A stretch of 64,000 nt of DNA, taken from positions 444,501 through 508,500 of the forward strand of contig NZ_CP092471.1 of assembly GCF_026168555.1 (NCBI RefSeq), written 5' to 3'. The notes beneath the pieces were generated by a model that had not been told where the DNA came from, did no database searches, and worked only from the letters and a program-made list of their open reading frames with translations. The position numbers and the translations under genes are program-made. Origin of the DNA: Qipengyuania spongiae (lineage in GTDB: Bacteria; Pseudomonadota; Alphaproteobacteria; Sphingomonadales; Sphingomonadaceae). Numbering within the stretch: position 1 is the stretch's first letter; the number at the start of each line of letters is the position of its first letter. This document shows positions 56,570-64,000 of this stretch, in pieces.

Positions 56570-57907
56570 ATGGCCACTGCCGCGTTCCCGCGCCCCTCAG
56601 TCCGCTCCTCGCCATCCGCGCACGAGGCGCTGACGAAGCATCGCGAAGAGCATCCCGGGGAACGGCTCGACTATCCCCATCCATGGGACGTCAGCCGCTC
56701 GGACATCTATGCCGAGAATCGCTGGCAACCGATCTTTCGCGAGATGCGCGAGGCCGGGCCGCTGCATTACATCCCGGAAAGTCCGTTCGGACCCTACTGG
56801 GCGGTGGTCCAGCACAAGGCGATCCAGCATATCGAGGCGCTGCCCGAGCTGTTTTCGTCGAGCTGGGAGCATGGCGGGATCACTATTCTCGAGCGCCTGA
56901 GCGACGAACAGCTGGCGGCGCAGGGCCGCGAGCGGTTCGAATTGCCGATGTTCATCGCCATGGACCGACCACAGCACACCGGTCAGCGCCGCACGGTGGC
57001 GCCGAAATTCACGCCCAGCGCGATGAAGGACATGGAGGACGAGATTCGCGCCCGCACCGGCGAGCTGCTCGACACCCTGCCGCGCGGCGAAACCTTCGAC
57101 TGGGTCAGTACGGTTTCCATCGAACTCACCACCGGAATGCTGGCGATCCTGTTCGGCTTCCCGTGGGAGGATCGCCGGCTGCTGACCTTCTGGTCGGACT
57201 GGTCGGGAGATACCGAGATTGCCACCGTCCGCCATCTCGACGAGATGCGGCAGGGCATCCTGCGCGAAATGGCGGGCTATTTTCAATCGCTCTGGATCGA
57301 GCGCACCCATGACAAGGAGCCGGGAGAAGACCTCATCTCGATGATGATCCATTCCGAAGCGATGAATCAGATGAGCCCGGAAGAGTTCATGGGCAATCTG
57401 ATCCTGCTGATCGTGGGCGGCAACGACACGACCCGCAACACGATGAGCGGCATCGTCTATTACCTCGACAAGTTTCCCGACCAGCGCAAACTGTTCGAGC
57501 AGAACCCGGACATGATCCCCAACGCGGTGCAGGAATGCCTGCGGATGCAGACCCCACTCGCGCATATGCGCCGCACCTGCACGCAGGATACGGAGCAGTT
57601 CGGCCAGACCATCCGCAAGGGCGACAAACTCGTCCTCTGGTACCTTTCCGCCAATCGCGACGAGACGGTGTTCGAGAACCCCGATCGGCTCGATCTCGAG
57701 CGTGAGAACGCCCGGCGGCACATCGCCTTCGGCTATGGCATCCACCGCTGCGTCGGCGCGCGGCTGGCCGAGTTGCAACTCAAGGTCCTTCTGGAGGAAA
57801 TGCACGCGCGGCGGATGCGCGTCCACGTCGCGGGTGACATCGAACGGGTACGCGCGAATTTCGTCCACGGCTTCCGCAAGCTGGAAGTCGAACTGACGAC
57901 CTTCTGA
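56570..57907 (+). CDS. Cytochrome P450, CYP153-like (alkane/fatty-acid terminal hydroxylase type)
   Basis: A soluble P450 of 445 residues. The heme ligand is Cys394 in FGYGIHRCVGARLAE, the I-helix is LILLIVGGNDTTRNTMSG with the threonine pair, and the ExxR is near residue 325 (VQECLRMQTP). Overall it resembles CYP153, which hydroxylates n-alkanes, terminal alkenes and fatty acids at the end carbon. ATG 56570 has AGGAG seven bases upstream. No ferredoxin or reductase gene is beside it, so redox partners must come from elsewhere, possibly the flavoprotein at 49.7 kb. A promoter with an inverted repeat precedes it. Confidence 0.92.
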   Translation: MATAAFPRPSVRSSPSAHEALTKHREEHPGERLDYPHPWDVSRSDIYAENRWQPIFREMREAGPLHYIPESPFGPYWAVVQHKAIQHIEALPELFSSSWEHGGITILERLSDEQLAAQGRERFELPMFIAMDRPQHTGQRRTVAPKFTPSAMKDMEDEIRARTGELLDTLPRGETFDWVSTVSIELTTGMLAILFGFPWEDRRLLTFWSDWSGDTEIATVRHLDEMRQGILREMAGYFQSLWIERTHDKEPGEDLISMMIHSEAMNQMSPEEFMGNLILLIVGGNDTTRNTMSGIVYYLDKFPDQRKLFEQNPDMIPNAVQECLRMQTPLAHMRRTCTQDTEQFGQTIRKGDKLVLWYLSANRDETVFENPDRLDLERENARRHIAFGYGIHRCVGARLAELQLKVLLEEMHARRMRVHVAGDIERVRANFVHGFRKLEVELTTF

Positions 57908-57977
57908 TCGCGAGACTGCCGAGGGCACTTCGGTCCGTTCGGAGCGTATTCATGGCGACCGTGGCAGGAGGGAAATC

Positions 57978-58469
57978 ATGAAAGCTTCTACTCATCGCCG
58001 TGCTTTTCTTGGCCTGCTGGGTCTGGGTGGCACCTCCCTCGCTCTCGCCGCCTGCGGCTCCAGCCCGGCGCAGGCCCGTTCGTTTCCCGTGTCGATGAGC
58101 GAGGCTGGCTGGCGCAAGAAGCTGACCAAGGCGGAATTCCACGTCCTGCGCGAGGAAGGGACCGAGCGACCTTATTCTTCCCCTCTCAACGAAGAGAAGC
58201 GCAAGGGTCTGTTCGCCTGCGCCGGGTGCGGCAACAAGGTCTATCCCAGCCGCACCAAGTTCGAGAGCGGGACGGGTTGGCCGAGTTTCTGGCAGTCCCT
58301 GCCGGGCGCGGTCGGAACATCCAGGGATCTCAAGCTCGGCTATCCGCGCACCGAAGTGCATTGCGCCGATTGTGGCGGGCATCTGGGCCATATCTTCAAC
58401 GACGGCCCCGAACCCACCGGCAAGCGCCACTGCCTGAACGGCGTGGCGCTGGACTTCATTCCCGCCTGA
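57978..58469 (+). CDS. msrB: Methionine-R-sulfoxide reductase MsrB, exported
   Basis: A 163-residue protein that reduces methionine-(R)-sulfoxide. The N-terminus is a signal peptide with twin arginines (HRRAFLGLL) and ends AAC near residue 31, so it may be a Tat-exported lipoprotein. The zinc-binding pairs CAGC and CADC are present. The catalytic Cys is in RHCLNGVALDF near the C-terminus, with the substrate region SGTGWPSFW. A strong AGGAGG precedes ATG 57978. It lies after the P450 gene (70 bases) and may be co-transcribed. Confidence 0.93.
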   Translation: MKASTHRRAFLGLLGLGGTSLALAACGSSPAQARSFPVSMSEAGWRKKLTKAEFHVLREEGTERPYSSPLNEEKRKGLFACAGCGNKVYPSRTKFESGTGWPSFWQSLPGAVGTSRDLKLGYPRTEVHCADCGGHLGHIFNDGPEPTGKRHCLNGVALDFIPA

Positions 58470-58487
58470 TAATCGCTTCCCACTCGC

Positions 58488-59120
58488 TCATTCGTCGAGC
58501 AGTTGCGGACACTGCAATGTCGCCGCAAGCCTGGCGAAATCCTGAAGCATGAAGGTGTTCTCGAAGACGAGACCATAGGAGGCGGCCTTGCGCCACCGCA
58601 CCTTGGCGCGGATCTCCGGGAAATGTTCTCCCGCGATGCGGAGATTCTGGTCGATGGCGAACGCCGCGTCGCAATCGAGCCGGCAACCCTGCTGCGACAG
58701 ATTGTCCGTGATTGCTTCCACCCGGCCGGTTATCGCAGTCACGGTCAGCGGCATGGCGATGTTCAGCCGCAACTGCCTTTTGGGATAATCCCAGTCTTCG
58801 CGAATCAGCTGATCGACCGCAATCGGATCAAGGAAGGTGAAACTGCCCTCGCGCCCCTTTGCGCGCACCCGCTTCAGTTCGAAAACCTTGCCGTTGCCGA
58901 GTTCGAGCGCGGCCTCTTCGCCGACCGGAATTTCATGGAACATGCGCAGCCCGATGCCGAGACGGGAAACGTCCCGGATCACGCAGACGAACTCGCCCTG
59001 CGACGAAACGAGCTTGGCTGCGCGGATCAAGGACGTGTAGCGGGGCGCCTCGCGCTGATCCGCCGATGTCTCGGGTTCCGGTGCCGATCCTTGCGTGTTC
59101 TGAAGCGCGGTATAATCCAT
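58488..59120 (-). CDS. PilZ domain protein
   Basis: A 210-residue protein with two PilZ-like beta-barrel regions. The first (about 20-105) begins with REAPRYTSLIRAAKL and continues with IRDVSRLGIGLRMFHEIPVGEEAALELGNGKVF; the second (about 120-200) begins with PKRQLRLNIAMPLTV and DNLSQQGCRLDCDAAF. The usual c-di-GMP-binding RxxxR and D/NxSxxG motifs are only partly matched (DNLSQQG, RDVSRLG), so c-di-GMP binding is not certain. No membrane segment is seen. It converges on msrB. Confidence 0.75.
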   Translation of the reverse strand: MDYTALQNTQGSAPEPETSADQREAPRYTSLIRAAKLVSSQGEFVCVIRDVSRLGIGLRMFHEIPVGEEAALELGNGKVFELKRVRAKGREGSFTFLDPIAVDQLIREDWDYPKRQLRLNIAMPLTVTAITGRVEAITDNLSQQGCRLDCDAAFAIDQNLRIAGEHFPEIRAKVRWRKAASYGLVFENTFMLQDFARLAATLQCPQLLDE

Positions 59121-59337
59121 GCTGTCTCATCGGCCCCCTCTCGCTGCCCAAACGCGATTATCCGGGGTTTCTCTTGGTACGATGCTGATAGAGGCGTAGG
59201 GGTTAATACCGAGCTAATACGGAACGGCAAAACGTCGTGCGATCGGTCCTGGCAATGGCCGGCGATTGACTGGCCCCGCGTTGAATCTACAGCATCCCGA
59301 TGCTCTCCTCATCATTTCTGCCGCGAAATCCCGGCAC

Positions 59338-60351
59338 GTGACCCGTAAGGTTCTCATCACCGGGACTGCCGGCTTCGTCGGCTTCCATCTCGCGAGAATT
59401 CTGCTGGCCGAAGGGTTCACGGTCCTCGGTTATGACGGAATGACGGATTATTACGACGTCGCGCTCAAACGGCGGCGCCATACGATGCTGTTGCAGAACC
59501 CCGGTTTTTCTGCGGTGGAAGCAATGCTCGAGGATCGGGAGCGTCTTGATAAGGTCGCAGACGAGTTCCGGCCGGACGTGATCGTCCATCTGGCCGGTCA
59601 GGCGGGGGTCCGCTACAGCCTTGAGAACCCGCGCGCCTATCTCGATGCCAATGTGATCGGGACCTTCAACGTGATGGAAGCGGCGCGGCGGCTGGAGGTG
59701 GGCCATCTGCTCATGGCATCCACATCCTCGGTCTATGGCGCGAACACCGAAATGCCTTTCGTGGAAACCGAAAAGGCCGACACCCAGCTGACAATCTACG
59801 CCGCCACCAAGAAGGCGACAGAGAGCATGGCGCACGCCTATGCGCATCTCTGGAACCTGCCGACCACCATGTTCCGCTTCTTCACCGTTTACGGGCCTTG
59901 GGGGCGCCCTGACATGGCGCCGCACAAGTTCGTCGACGCCATCCTCGCGGGTCGCCCCCTCGATATCTACAATCATGGCGAAATGTATCGCGACTTCACC
60001 TATGTCGAGGATCTGGTCCGGGCGATCCGCCTGCTGATCGACGTGGTGCCCGAGCGCCCGGAAAATGGCGAAGTGCCCGAAGGCGACAGCCTGTCGCCAG
60101 TCGCACCCTACCGGGTCGTCAATATCGGCAATTCGGACAAGGTCAAGCTGCTCGATTTCGTCGAGGCGATCGAGGAAAGCGCTGGGCGGAAAGCGATCCG
60201 CAACTACATGGACATGCAGATGGGCGATGTGCCGGCGACCTGGGCCGACGCCTCGCTGCTCGAAAGACTCACCGGTTATCGCCCGCAAACCGATTTCCGG
60301 CAGGGCGTCGCACGCTTCGTCGAATGGTATCGCGATTATTTCGAAAAGTGA
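59338..60351 (+). CDS. NAD-dependent epimerase, UDP-glucuronate 4-epimerase type
   Basis: An extended short-chain dehydrogenase of 337 residues from GTG 59338. The NAD-binding GTAGFVGFHLARILL is near residue 8, the substrate Ser/Thr in ASTSSVYGAN near 125, and the YAATKKATE catalytic Tyr/Lys near 150. The FRFFTVYGPWGRPDMAPHKF region is typical of UDP-glucuronate/galacturonate epimerases. It probably supplies UDP-galacturonate for LPS or exopolysaccharide. GTG is chosen because the upstream frame lacks the fold; its ribosome binding site is weak. The neighbours do not decide the pathway. Confidence 0.87.
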   Translation: MTRKVLITGTAGFVGFHLARILLAEGFTVLGYDGMTDYYDVALKRRRHTMLLQNPGFSAVEAMLEDRERLDKVADEFRPDVIVHLAGQAGVRYSLENPRAYLDANVIGTFNVMEAARRLEVGHLLMASTSSVYGANTEMPFVETEKADTQLTIYAATKKATESMAHAYAHLWNLPTTMFRFFTVYGPWGRPDMAPHKFVDAILAGRPLDIYNHGEMYRDFTYVEDLVRAIRLLIDVVPERPENGEVPEGDSLSPVAPYRVVNIGNSDKVKLLDFVEAIEESAGRKAIRNYMDMQMGDVPATWADASLLERLTGYRPQTDFRQGVARFVEWYRDYFEK

Positions 60352-60389
60352 GCCGCTGCGGCCGGGCGGCGGCGTGAGAGCGAGAAATC

Positions 60390-60474
60390 TGGTGCGGGTG
60401 GCGGGACTCGAACCCGCACGAGCAAAGCTCAGGGGATTTTAAGTCCCCGGCGTCTACCATTCCGCCACACCCGC
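60390..60474 (-). tRNA. tRNA-Leu (anticodon TAA)
   Basis: Read on the minus strand, an 85-base cloverleaf including the encoded CCA. The acceptor arm GCGGGTG pairs with CACCCGC, the anticodon stem GGGGA/TCCCC encloses the loop CTTAAAA (anticodon TAA), a leucine-type variable arm follows, and the T arm is GCGGG/CCCGC around TTCGAGT. It lies between the epimerase gene and ihfB. Confidence 0.95.
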
Positions 60475-60543
60475 CAGCACCGCCTGCCTAGTCGCGCGGA
60501 TTGCGGGGAGCAACGGGCTTGCTCCGTCGAAAAAGTCCCGAGA

Positions 60544-60828
60544 CTAGTCGTCGCCGTTCAACAGTCGGCGCATTTCCTTGCCGGGCCGGAAATAGGGAAC
60601 GCGCTTGGCCGGCACTTCGACCGCTTCGCCCGAACGCGGATTGCGGCCCGTCCGGGCTTCCCGCTCGCGGGTCGAGAACGCGCCGAAACCGCGCAGTTCC
60701 ACCCGCCCGCCTTCGGACAGGCGCTGGGCTATCTCGTCGAAGAAGATATCGACCACCTGCTCGACCTCCTCGGCACGCAGGCCGGGATTGTCTTTCGCCA
60801 GAGCGGCGAGAAGTTCGGATCGGATCAA
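60544..60828 (-). CDS. ihfB: Integration host factor beta subunit
   Basis: A 94-residue nucleoid protein that bends DNA at specific sites together with IHF-alpha. The fold is complete: helices IRSELLAALAKDNPGLRAEEVEQVVDIF (quoted in part), the strand RVELRGFGAF, the DNA-binding arm TGRNPRSGEAVEVPAKRVPYFRPG, and the terminal helix. The start is TTG 60828, preceded by GGAG at the right distance; no ATG is in a sensible place. The length then matches IHF-beta exactly. Confidence 0.93.
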   Translation of the reverse strand: MIRSELLAALAKDNPGLRAEEVEQVVDIFFDEIAQRLSEGGRVELRGFGAFSTREREARTGRNPRSGEAVEVPAKRVPYFRPGKEMRRLLNGDD

Positions 60829-60962
60829 GGTGTTCTCCAAGTCAGTAACAGTTCGGCGCAAGATGCAACCGGCAAATCGATGCGACCCAGAAGTGTATTC
60901 TATGTTAAAGCGCCCCTGAAATCCACCCTCGGAACGTGCAGAAAACGCACCACTCGTCGCAG

Positions 60963-61304
60963 TCAGGCGTCCGCCAGAAGATCTTGCGCCCGCAAACCCA
61001 GGCGATCGATCCGCTCGCGGATGAGAGGCCACTCCTCCTGGACGAACTGCTCGCGCTCGCTTCGGCGCAGACGTTCGGTCGCCCCTGCAACCACATACAT
61101 GCCCACGCCCCGCTGTACCGCCACCAGCCCATCGGCCTGGAACTGCTGATAGGCCTTGGCCACTGTAAGCGGATTGGCCCCCTCCTGCGCGGCAAGCGCG
61201 CGAACCGATGGCAGCATCGCTCCTTCGGCATAGGTGCCGTCGAGGATGGCGGCAGCGATCTGGTCGCGCAGCTTGAGATAGACCGGCTTGGATTGATTGT
61301 TCAT
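60963..61304 (-). CDS. GntR family transcriptional regulator, short (YtrA-like)
   Basis: A 113-residue regulator. The winged helix-turn-helix of the GntR type spans about residues 8-75 (PVYLKLRDQIAAAILDGTYAEGAMLPSVRALAA, then PLTVAKAYQQFQADGLV). It has a very short C-terminal part with no sugar- or fatty-acid-binding domain, as in the YtrA subfamily, whose members usually control adjacent ABC transporters. Here the next genes are ihfB (same strand) and a POT transporter (divergent), the latter about 200 bases away. ATG 61304 follows GGGGAAA. Confidence 0.88.
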   Translation of the reverse strand: MNNQSKPVYLKLRDQIAAAILDGTYAEGAMLPSVRALAAQEGANPLTVAKAYQQFQADGLVAVQRGVGMYVVAGATERLRRSEREQFVQEEWPLIRERIDRLGLRAQDLLADA

Positions 61305-61503
61305 TCGAATTTCCCCGAGGCGCCCCGTGAGCGCAAGTGCATCGGTGCCATAATACAGCGCTGCGCGCAAGGTTCCCGCCGGGTCGCCGGTGGAGGTGGT
61401 CGCCAGTGTAACTAAGGCTTCACATGAGCGCCGAAGGCGTTAGGGTGCGCCGCCATCAGGGAGAGCCCGCGCAAGCGGGTCGCACATAAGGGAATCCCCA
61501 TTC

Positions 61504-63192
61504 ATGGTCGAAGGCGTGTTCTTCACATTCGGCTCCACATTCGAGATGTGGGCCTTCCGGGTCGCAGTGGTTGCGCTCGTATCGTTCCTGTTGGGCGGGC
61601 TAATCCTGATCACGCGACCGCAGCCCGAGGTTGTCGGCCATCCGAAAGGTCTGTTCCTGCTCTTCATGGCCGAGATGTGGGAGCGCTTCTCCTACTACGG
61701 CATGCGCGCCCTATTGATCTTCTACCTGGTTCAGCACTGGCTGTTCACTGATAGCGAAGCCTCGATTATCTACGGCGCCTACACCGCGCTGGTTTACATC
61801 ACTCCGGTGGTGGGCGGCTATCTCGCCGACCAGTATCTGGGGCAGCGCAAGGCGGTGCTGTTCGGCGCGGTGCTCCTGACCTTCGGCCATTTCTTCATGG
61901 CGTTCGAGGGTTCGGGCGGACAGGGCGACGCCATGATCAACGTCTTCTGGCTGGCCCTCGCGCTCATCATCGTGGGGTCGGGCTTTCTCAAGGCGAACAT
62001 CTCGGTCATTGTCGGCCAGCTTTACACCCGCACCGACGTCCGCCGCGATCCGGCCTACACGATCTTCTACATGGGGATTAACGTCGGCGCGGCGACCGCT
62101 TCGATCATCTGCGGTTATCTCGGCCAGACCTATGGGTGGCAATACGGCTTTGGCCTTGCCGGTTTCGGCATGCTGATCGGCCTCGTCTTCTTCATCATCG
62201 GCAAGCCGCTCCTTCTCGGCAAGGGCGAGCCGAAGGATCCCGCCCGGATCGCCGGGGCGCGCGAGTACTTCATCTACGGCGCCGGACTCGCCATGGTGCT
62301 GCTATGCTGGGCCGCGATCCAGTATCAGGAAATGGTCGGCTATGTCCTTGGCGCCTTCGGTGGCGGTCTGGTGCTCTACGTGCTGTTCACCGCGGTGACC
62401 AAGCTGCCGAGCGAGGAACGTGACCGCATCTTCGCCGCGATGTTCCTGATCCTCACCTCGATCGTGTTCTGGGCCTTGTTCGAACAGGCAGGTTCCAGCC
62501 TCAATCTCTTCACGGATCGGCATGTCGACACGCAGGGCGTCAACGCCTCGATGTTCCAGTCAATCAATGCGATCTACATCGTCCTGCTGGCGCCGATCTT
62601 CGCGTTCGTATGGCAGAAGCTGGCGCTCAAGGGGATGGAACCGTCCACGCCGCTCAAGTTCGGCCTTGCCGTGATCCAGGTCGGTCTCGGCTTCCTGGTG
62701 CTGGTCTGGGGCGCGCAGAGTGTAGGTGTCAGCGTTCCGACTCCGGTGATCTTCATCTTCCTGATCTACCTGCTGCACACGACTGGCGAGTTGTGCCTGT
62801 CTCCGGTGGGCCTGTCGGCCATGAACCGGTTAAGCCCGGCGCACATGGCCTCGCTCATCATGGGCACCTGGTTCTTCGCCTCGGCCACCGGCAATTTCGC
62901 CGCCGGCCTGATCGCGGCAGCCACCGGTGCCGAGGGCGTGGGCGAGGAGGCCGGCAAGCAGGTCGTGCTGGGCGTCTATTCAACTGTCGGCTGGTACGCC
63001 GTGGCGACCGGTGTCGTGGTGATGGTCATCAGCCCGCTGATCAAGAAGCTGATGCATCTCGACAGCATTCGCGACGACAGTGTGGGCGACGATCTGGAAG
63101 GCCAGGCCGGGGCCGGTCTGGAAGCGCAGGAAGCCGGCATGCACCCGGCTACCAATCCGCAGGCACCCGGCCAGCACGAACAGAATCGCTAG
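61504..63192 (+). CDS. Peptide MFS transporter (POT/DtpA family)
   Basis: A 562-residue proton-coupled oligopeptide transporter with about 13 to 14 membrane helices. The family signature FLLFMAEMWERFSYYGMRALLIFYL is near residue 52, and the second signature GMNVG-like FYMGINVGAATASIICGYLGQTYGW near 180. A glutamate in FWALFEQAGSSLNLF near 325 is typical of PTR helix 7. It should import di- and tripeptides. An extra N-terminal helix (about 10-38) precedes the standard fold. It may share a promoter region with the GntR regulator. Confidence 0.93.
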   Translation: MVEGVFFTFGSTFEMWAFRVAVVALVSFLLGGLILITRPQPEVVGHPKGLFLLFMAEMWERFSYYGMRALLIFYLVQHWLFTDSEASIIYGAYTALVYITPVVGGYLADQYLGQRKAVLFGAVLLTFGHFFMAFEGSGGQGDAMINVFWLALALIIVGSGFLKANISVIVGQLYTRTDVRRDPAYTIFYMGINVGAATASIICGYLGQTYGWQYGFGLAGFGMLIGLVFFIIGKPLLLGKGEPKDPARIAGAREYFIYGAGLAMVLLCWAAIQYQEMVGYVLGAFGGGLVLYVLFTAVTKLPSEERDRIFAAMFLILTSIVFWALFEQAGSSLNLFTDRHVDTQGVNASMFQSINAIYIVLLAPIFAFVWQKLALKGMEPSTPLKFGLAVIQVGLGFLVLVWGAQSVGVSVPTPVIFIFLIYLLHTTGELCLSPVGLSAMNRLSPAHMASLIMGTWFFASATGNFAAGLIAAATGAEGVGEEAGKQVVLGVYSTVGWYAVATGVVVMVISPLIKKLMHLDSIRDDSVGDDLEGQAGAGLEAQEAGMHPATNPQAPGQHEQNR

Positions 63193-63274
63193 GCGGTCGG
63201 CAGTAACCGAAAAGCACAATTGACCAGACGGGCCGGGGCAGCGATGTTCCGGCCCATATTCTTTGGGGGACTTC

Positions 63275-64000
63275 ATGAAGAGATTCGCAATGCTCGCCTG
63301 CGCGGCCGCCATGGCCGTGTCGGGCTGTTCGACGGCCGATGGCGGCTCGGGCACGGCTTCGGCTTCCGACGCGCGCGGGGCGGCCCTCGGTGCCGACGGA
63401 CGCGTGCCCTATGCCAGCACTTATCAGCGCTATCCCGGCCGGCCGACCGCGCTGGTCGGCGCGACCGTGTTCGACGGTCGCGGCGGGCGGATCGAGAACG
63501 GCACCGTCCTGTTCCGTGACGGCGAGGTCGTGGCGGTGGGCGACGCCTCGCTTTCGACCGACGGCTACGACCGGATCGACGGGGCCGGCAAGTTCGTCAC
63601 GCCCGGCGTGATCGACATCCACTCGCATCTCGGCGACTACCCGACCCCTAGCGTCGAGGCGCATTCCGACGGAAACGAGGCGACCAGCCCGATGACCCCC
63701 GAAGTCTGGGCCGAGCATTCGGTCTGGCCGCAGGATCCCGGCTTCACCCGCGCGCTCGCCAATGGCGGTGTCACCGCGCTCCAGATCCTGCCCGGCTCGG
63801 CCAATCTCACCGGCGGCCGCTCGGTCACGCTCAAGAACGTCTCGGCCCGCACCGTTCAGGGAATGAAGTTTCCCGGCGCGCCCTACGGCATGAAGATGGC
63901 TTGCGGCGAGAACCCCAAGCGTGTCTATGGCGGCAAGGGCCGGATGCCCTCCACCCGCATGGGCAATTTCGCGGTCAACCGGCAGATGTGGCTCGATGCG
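63275..64000 (+). CDS. Amidohydrolase, lipoprotein, N-terminal part
   Basis: The first ~242 residues are visible; the gene continues off the window's right edge. The signal peptide ends at the lipobox VSGC (Cys about residue 18), so the protein is probably membrane-anchored in the periplasm. The body has the amidohydrolase pattern: ALVGATVFDGRGGRIENGTVLFRDGEVVAVG near residue 50, and the metal-binding motif GKFVTPGVIDIHSHLGDY near residue 110 with its HxH. GGGGGA precedes ATG 63275. The substrate is unknown. Confidence 0.9.
   Translation, partial: MKRFAMLACAAAMAVSGCSTADGGSGTASASDARGAALGADGRVPYASTYQRYPGRPTALVGATVFDGRGGRIENGTVLFRDGEVVAVGDASLSTDGYDRIDGAGKFVTPGVIDIHSHLGDYPTPSVEAHSDGNEATSPMTPEVWAEHSVWPQDPGFTRALANGGVTALQILPGSANLTGGRSVTLKNVSARTVQGMKFPGAPYGMKMACGENPKRVYGGKGRMPSTRMGNFAVNRQMWLDA

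Overview
The window is one continuous stretch of high-GC chromosome that looks like a marine or soil alphaproteobacterium of the order Sphingomonadales, probably family Erythrobacteraceae. This is judged from the gene set and gene order: a ~1570-residue NAD-glutamate dehydrogenase, the DUF3576-leuS-lptE-holA and RNase D-lptC-lptA groups, exosortase-A-type glycosylation genes, a CYP153-type P450, intracellular PHB metabolism, and many GTG/TTG starts. I see no insertion sequence, prophage, CRISPR array or rRNA operon. The annotation covers about 60 protein genes, one tRNA and a handful of regulatory sites. It is mostly core genome, not an accessory island.

Layout. 1-2.8 kb: the start of an ABC exporter, an intracellular PHB depolymerase with a candidate PhaR-type operator, and a secreted protein of unknown function. 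2.9-4.6 kb: thiolase and a MaoC-type hydratase. 4.7-8.6 kb: a putative O-glycosylation ligase and a PEP-CTERM/XrtA-type glycosyltransferase with two unknown membrane proteins. 8.8-14.9 kb: gltBD glutamate synthase. 15-17 kb: OprB-like porin and uracil-DNA glycosylase. 17-23.6 kb: two LPS-export groups interleaved with RNase D, DNA polymerase III delta and leucyl-tRNA synthetase. 23.9-27.3 kb: an outer-membrane-type protein, phaB plus a single-domain response regulator, a LuxR-HTH/DUF4019 membrane protein whose reading frame appears damaged, and a ribbon-helix-helix protein. 27.4-33.8 kb: murA, a YqiJ/flotillin pair, an acyl-CoA synthetase and an M23 peptidase. 33.9-38 kb: a tightly overlapping glnE-bcp-DUF455 operon. 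38-42 kb: agmatine deiminase, a TauE/SafE transporter and thrS. 42.3-51 kb: hydrolase, TPR protein, LLM flavin oxidoreductase, NAD-glutamate dehydrogenase and a ferredoxin-reductase-type flavoprotein. 51-56.5 kb: penicillin-acylase-family lipoprotein, queG, and an ABC-2 transporter pair. 56.5-64 kb: CYP153-type P450, exported MsrB, PilZ protein, UDP-glucuronate epimerase, tRNA-Leu, ihfB, a GntR regulator, a POT peptide transporter and the start of a lipoprotein amidohydrolase.

Two themes tie genes together. Nitrogen and glutamate: gltBD assimilates, the NAD-glutamate dehydrogenase catabolises, and GlnE controls glutamine synthetase. Carbon storage and acyl-CoA: phaB and phaZ build and mobilise PHB; thiolase, MaoC and acyl-CoA synthetase feed acyl-CoA chemistry; and the P450 may oxidise alkanes or fatty acids at the terminal carbon.

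The most interesting new observation is upstream of thrS. A 22-codon reading frame carries seven consecutive threonine codons, and its codon run can pair perfectly over 10 bp with a downstream segment that also takes part in a competing hairpin. That is the layout of a leader-peptide attenuator controlling threonyl-tRNA synthetase.
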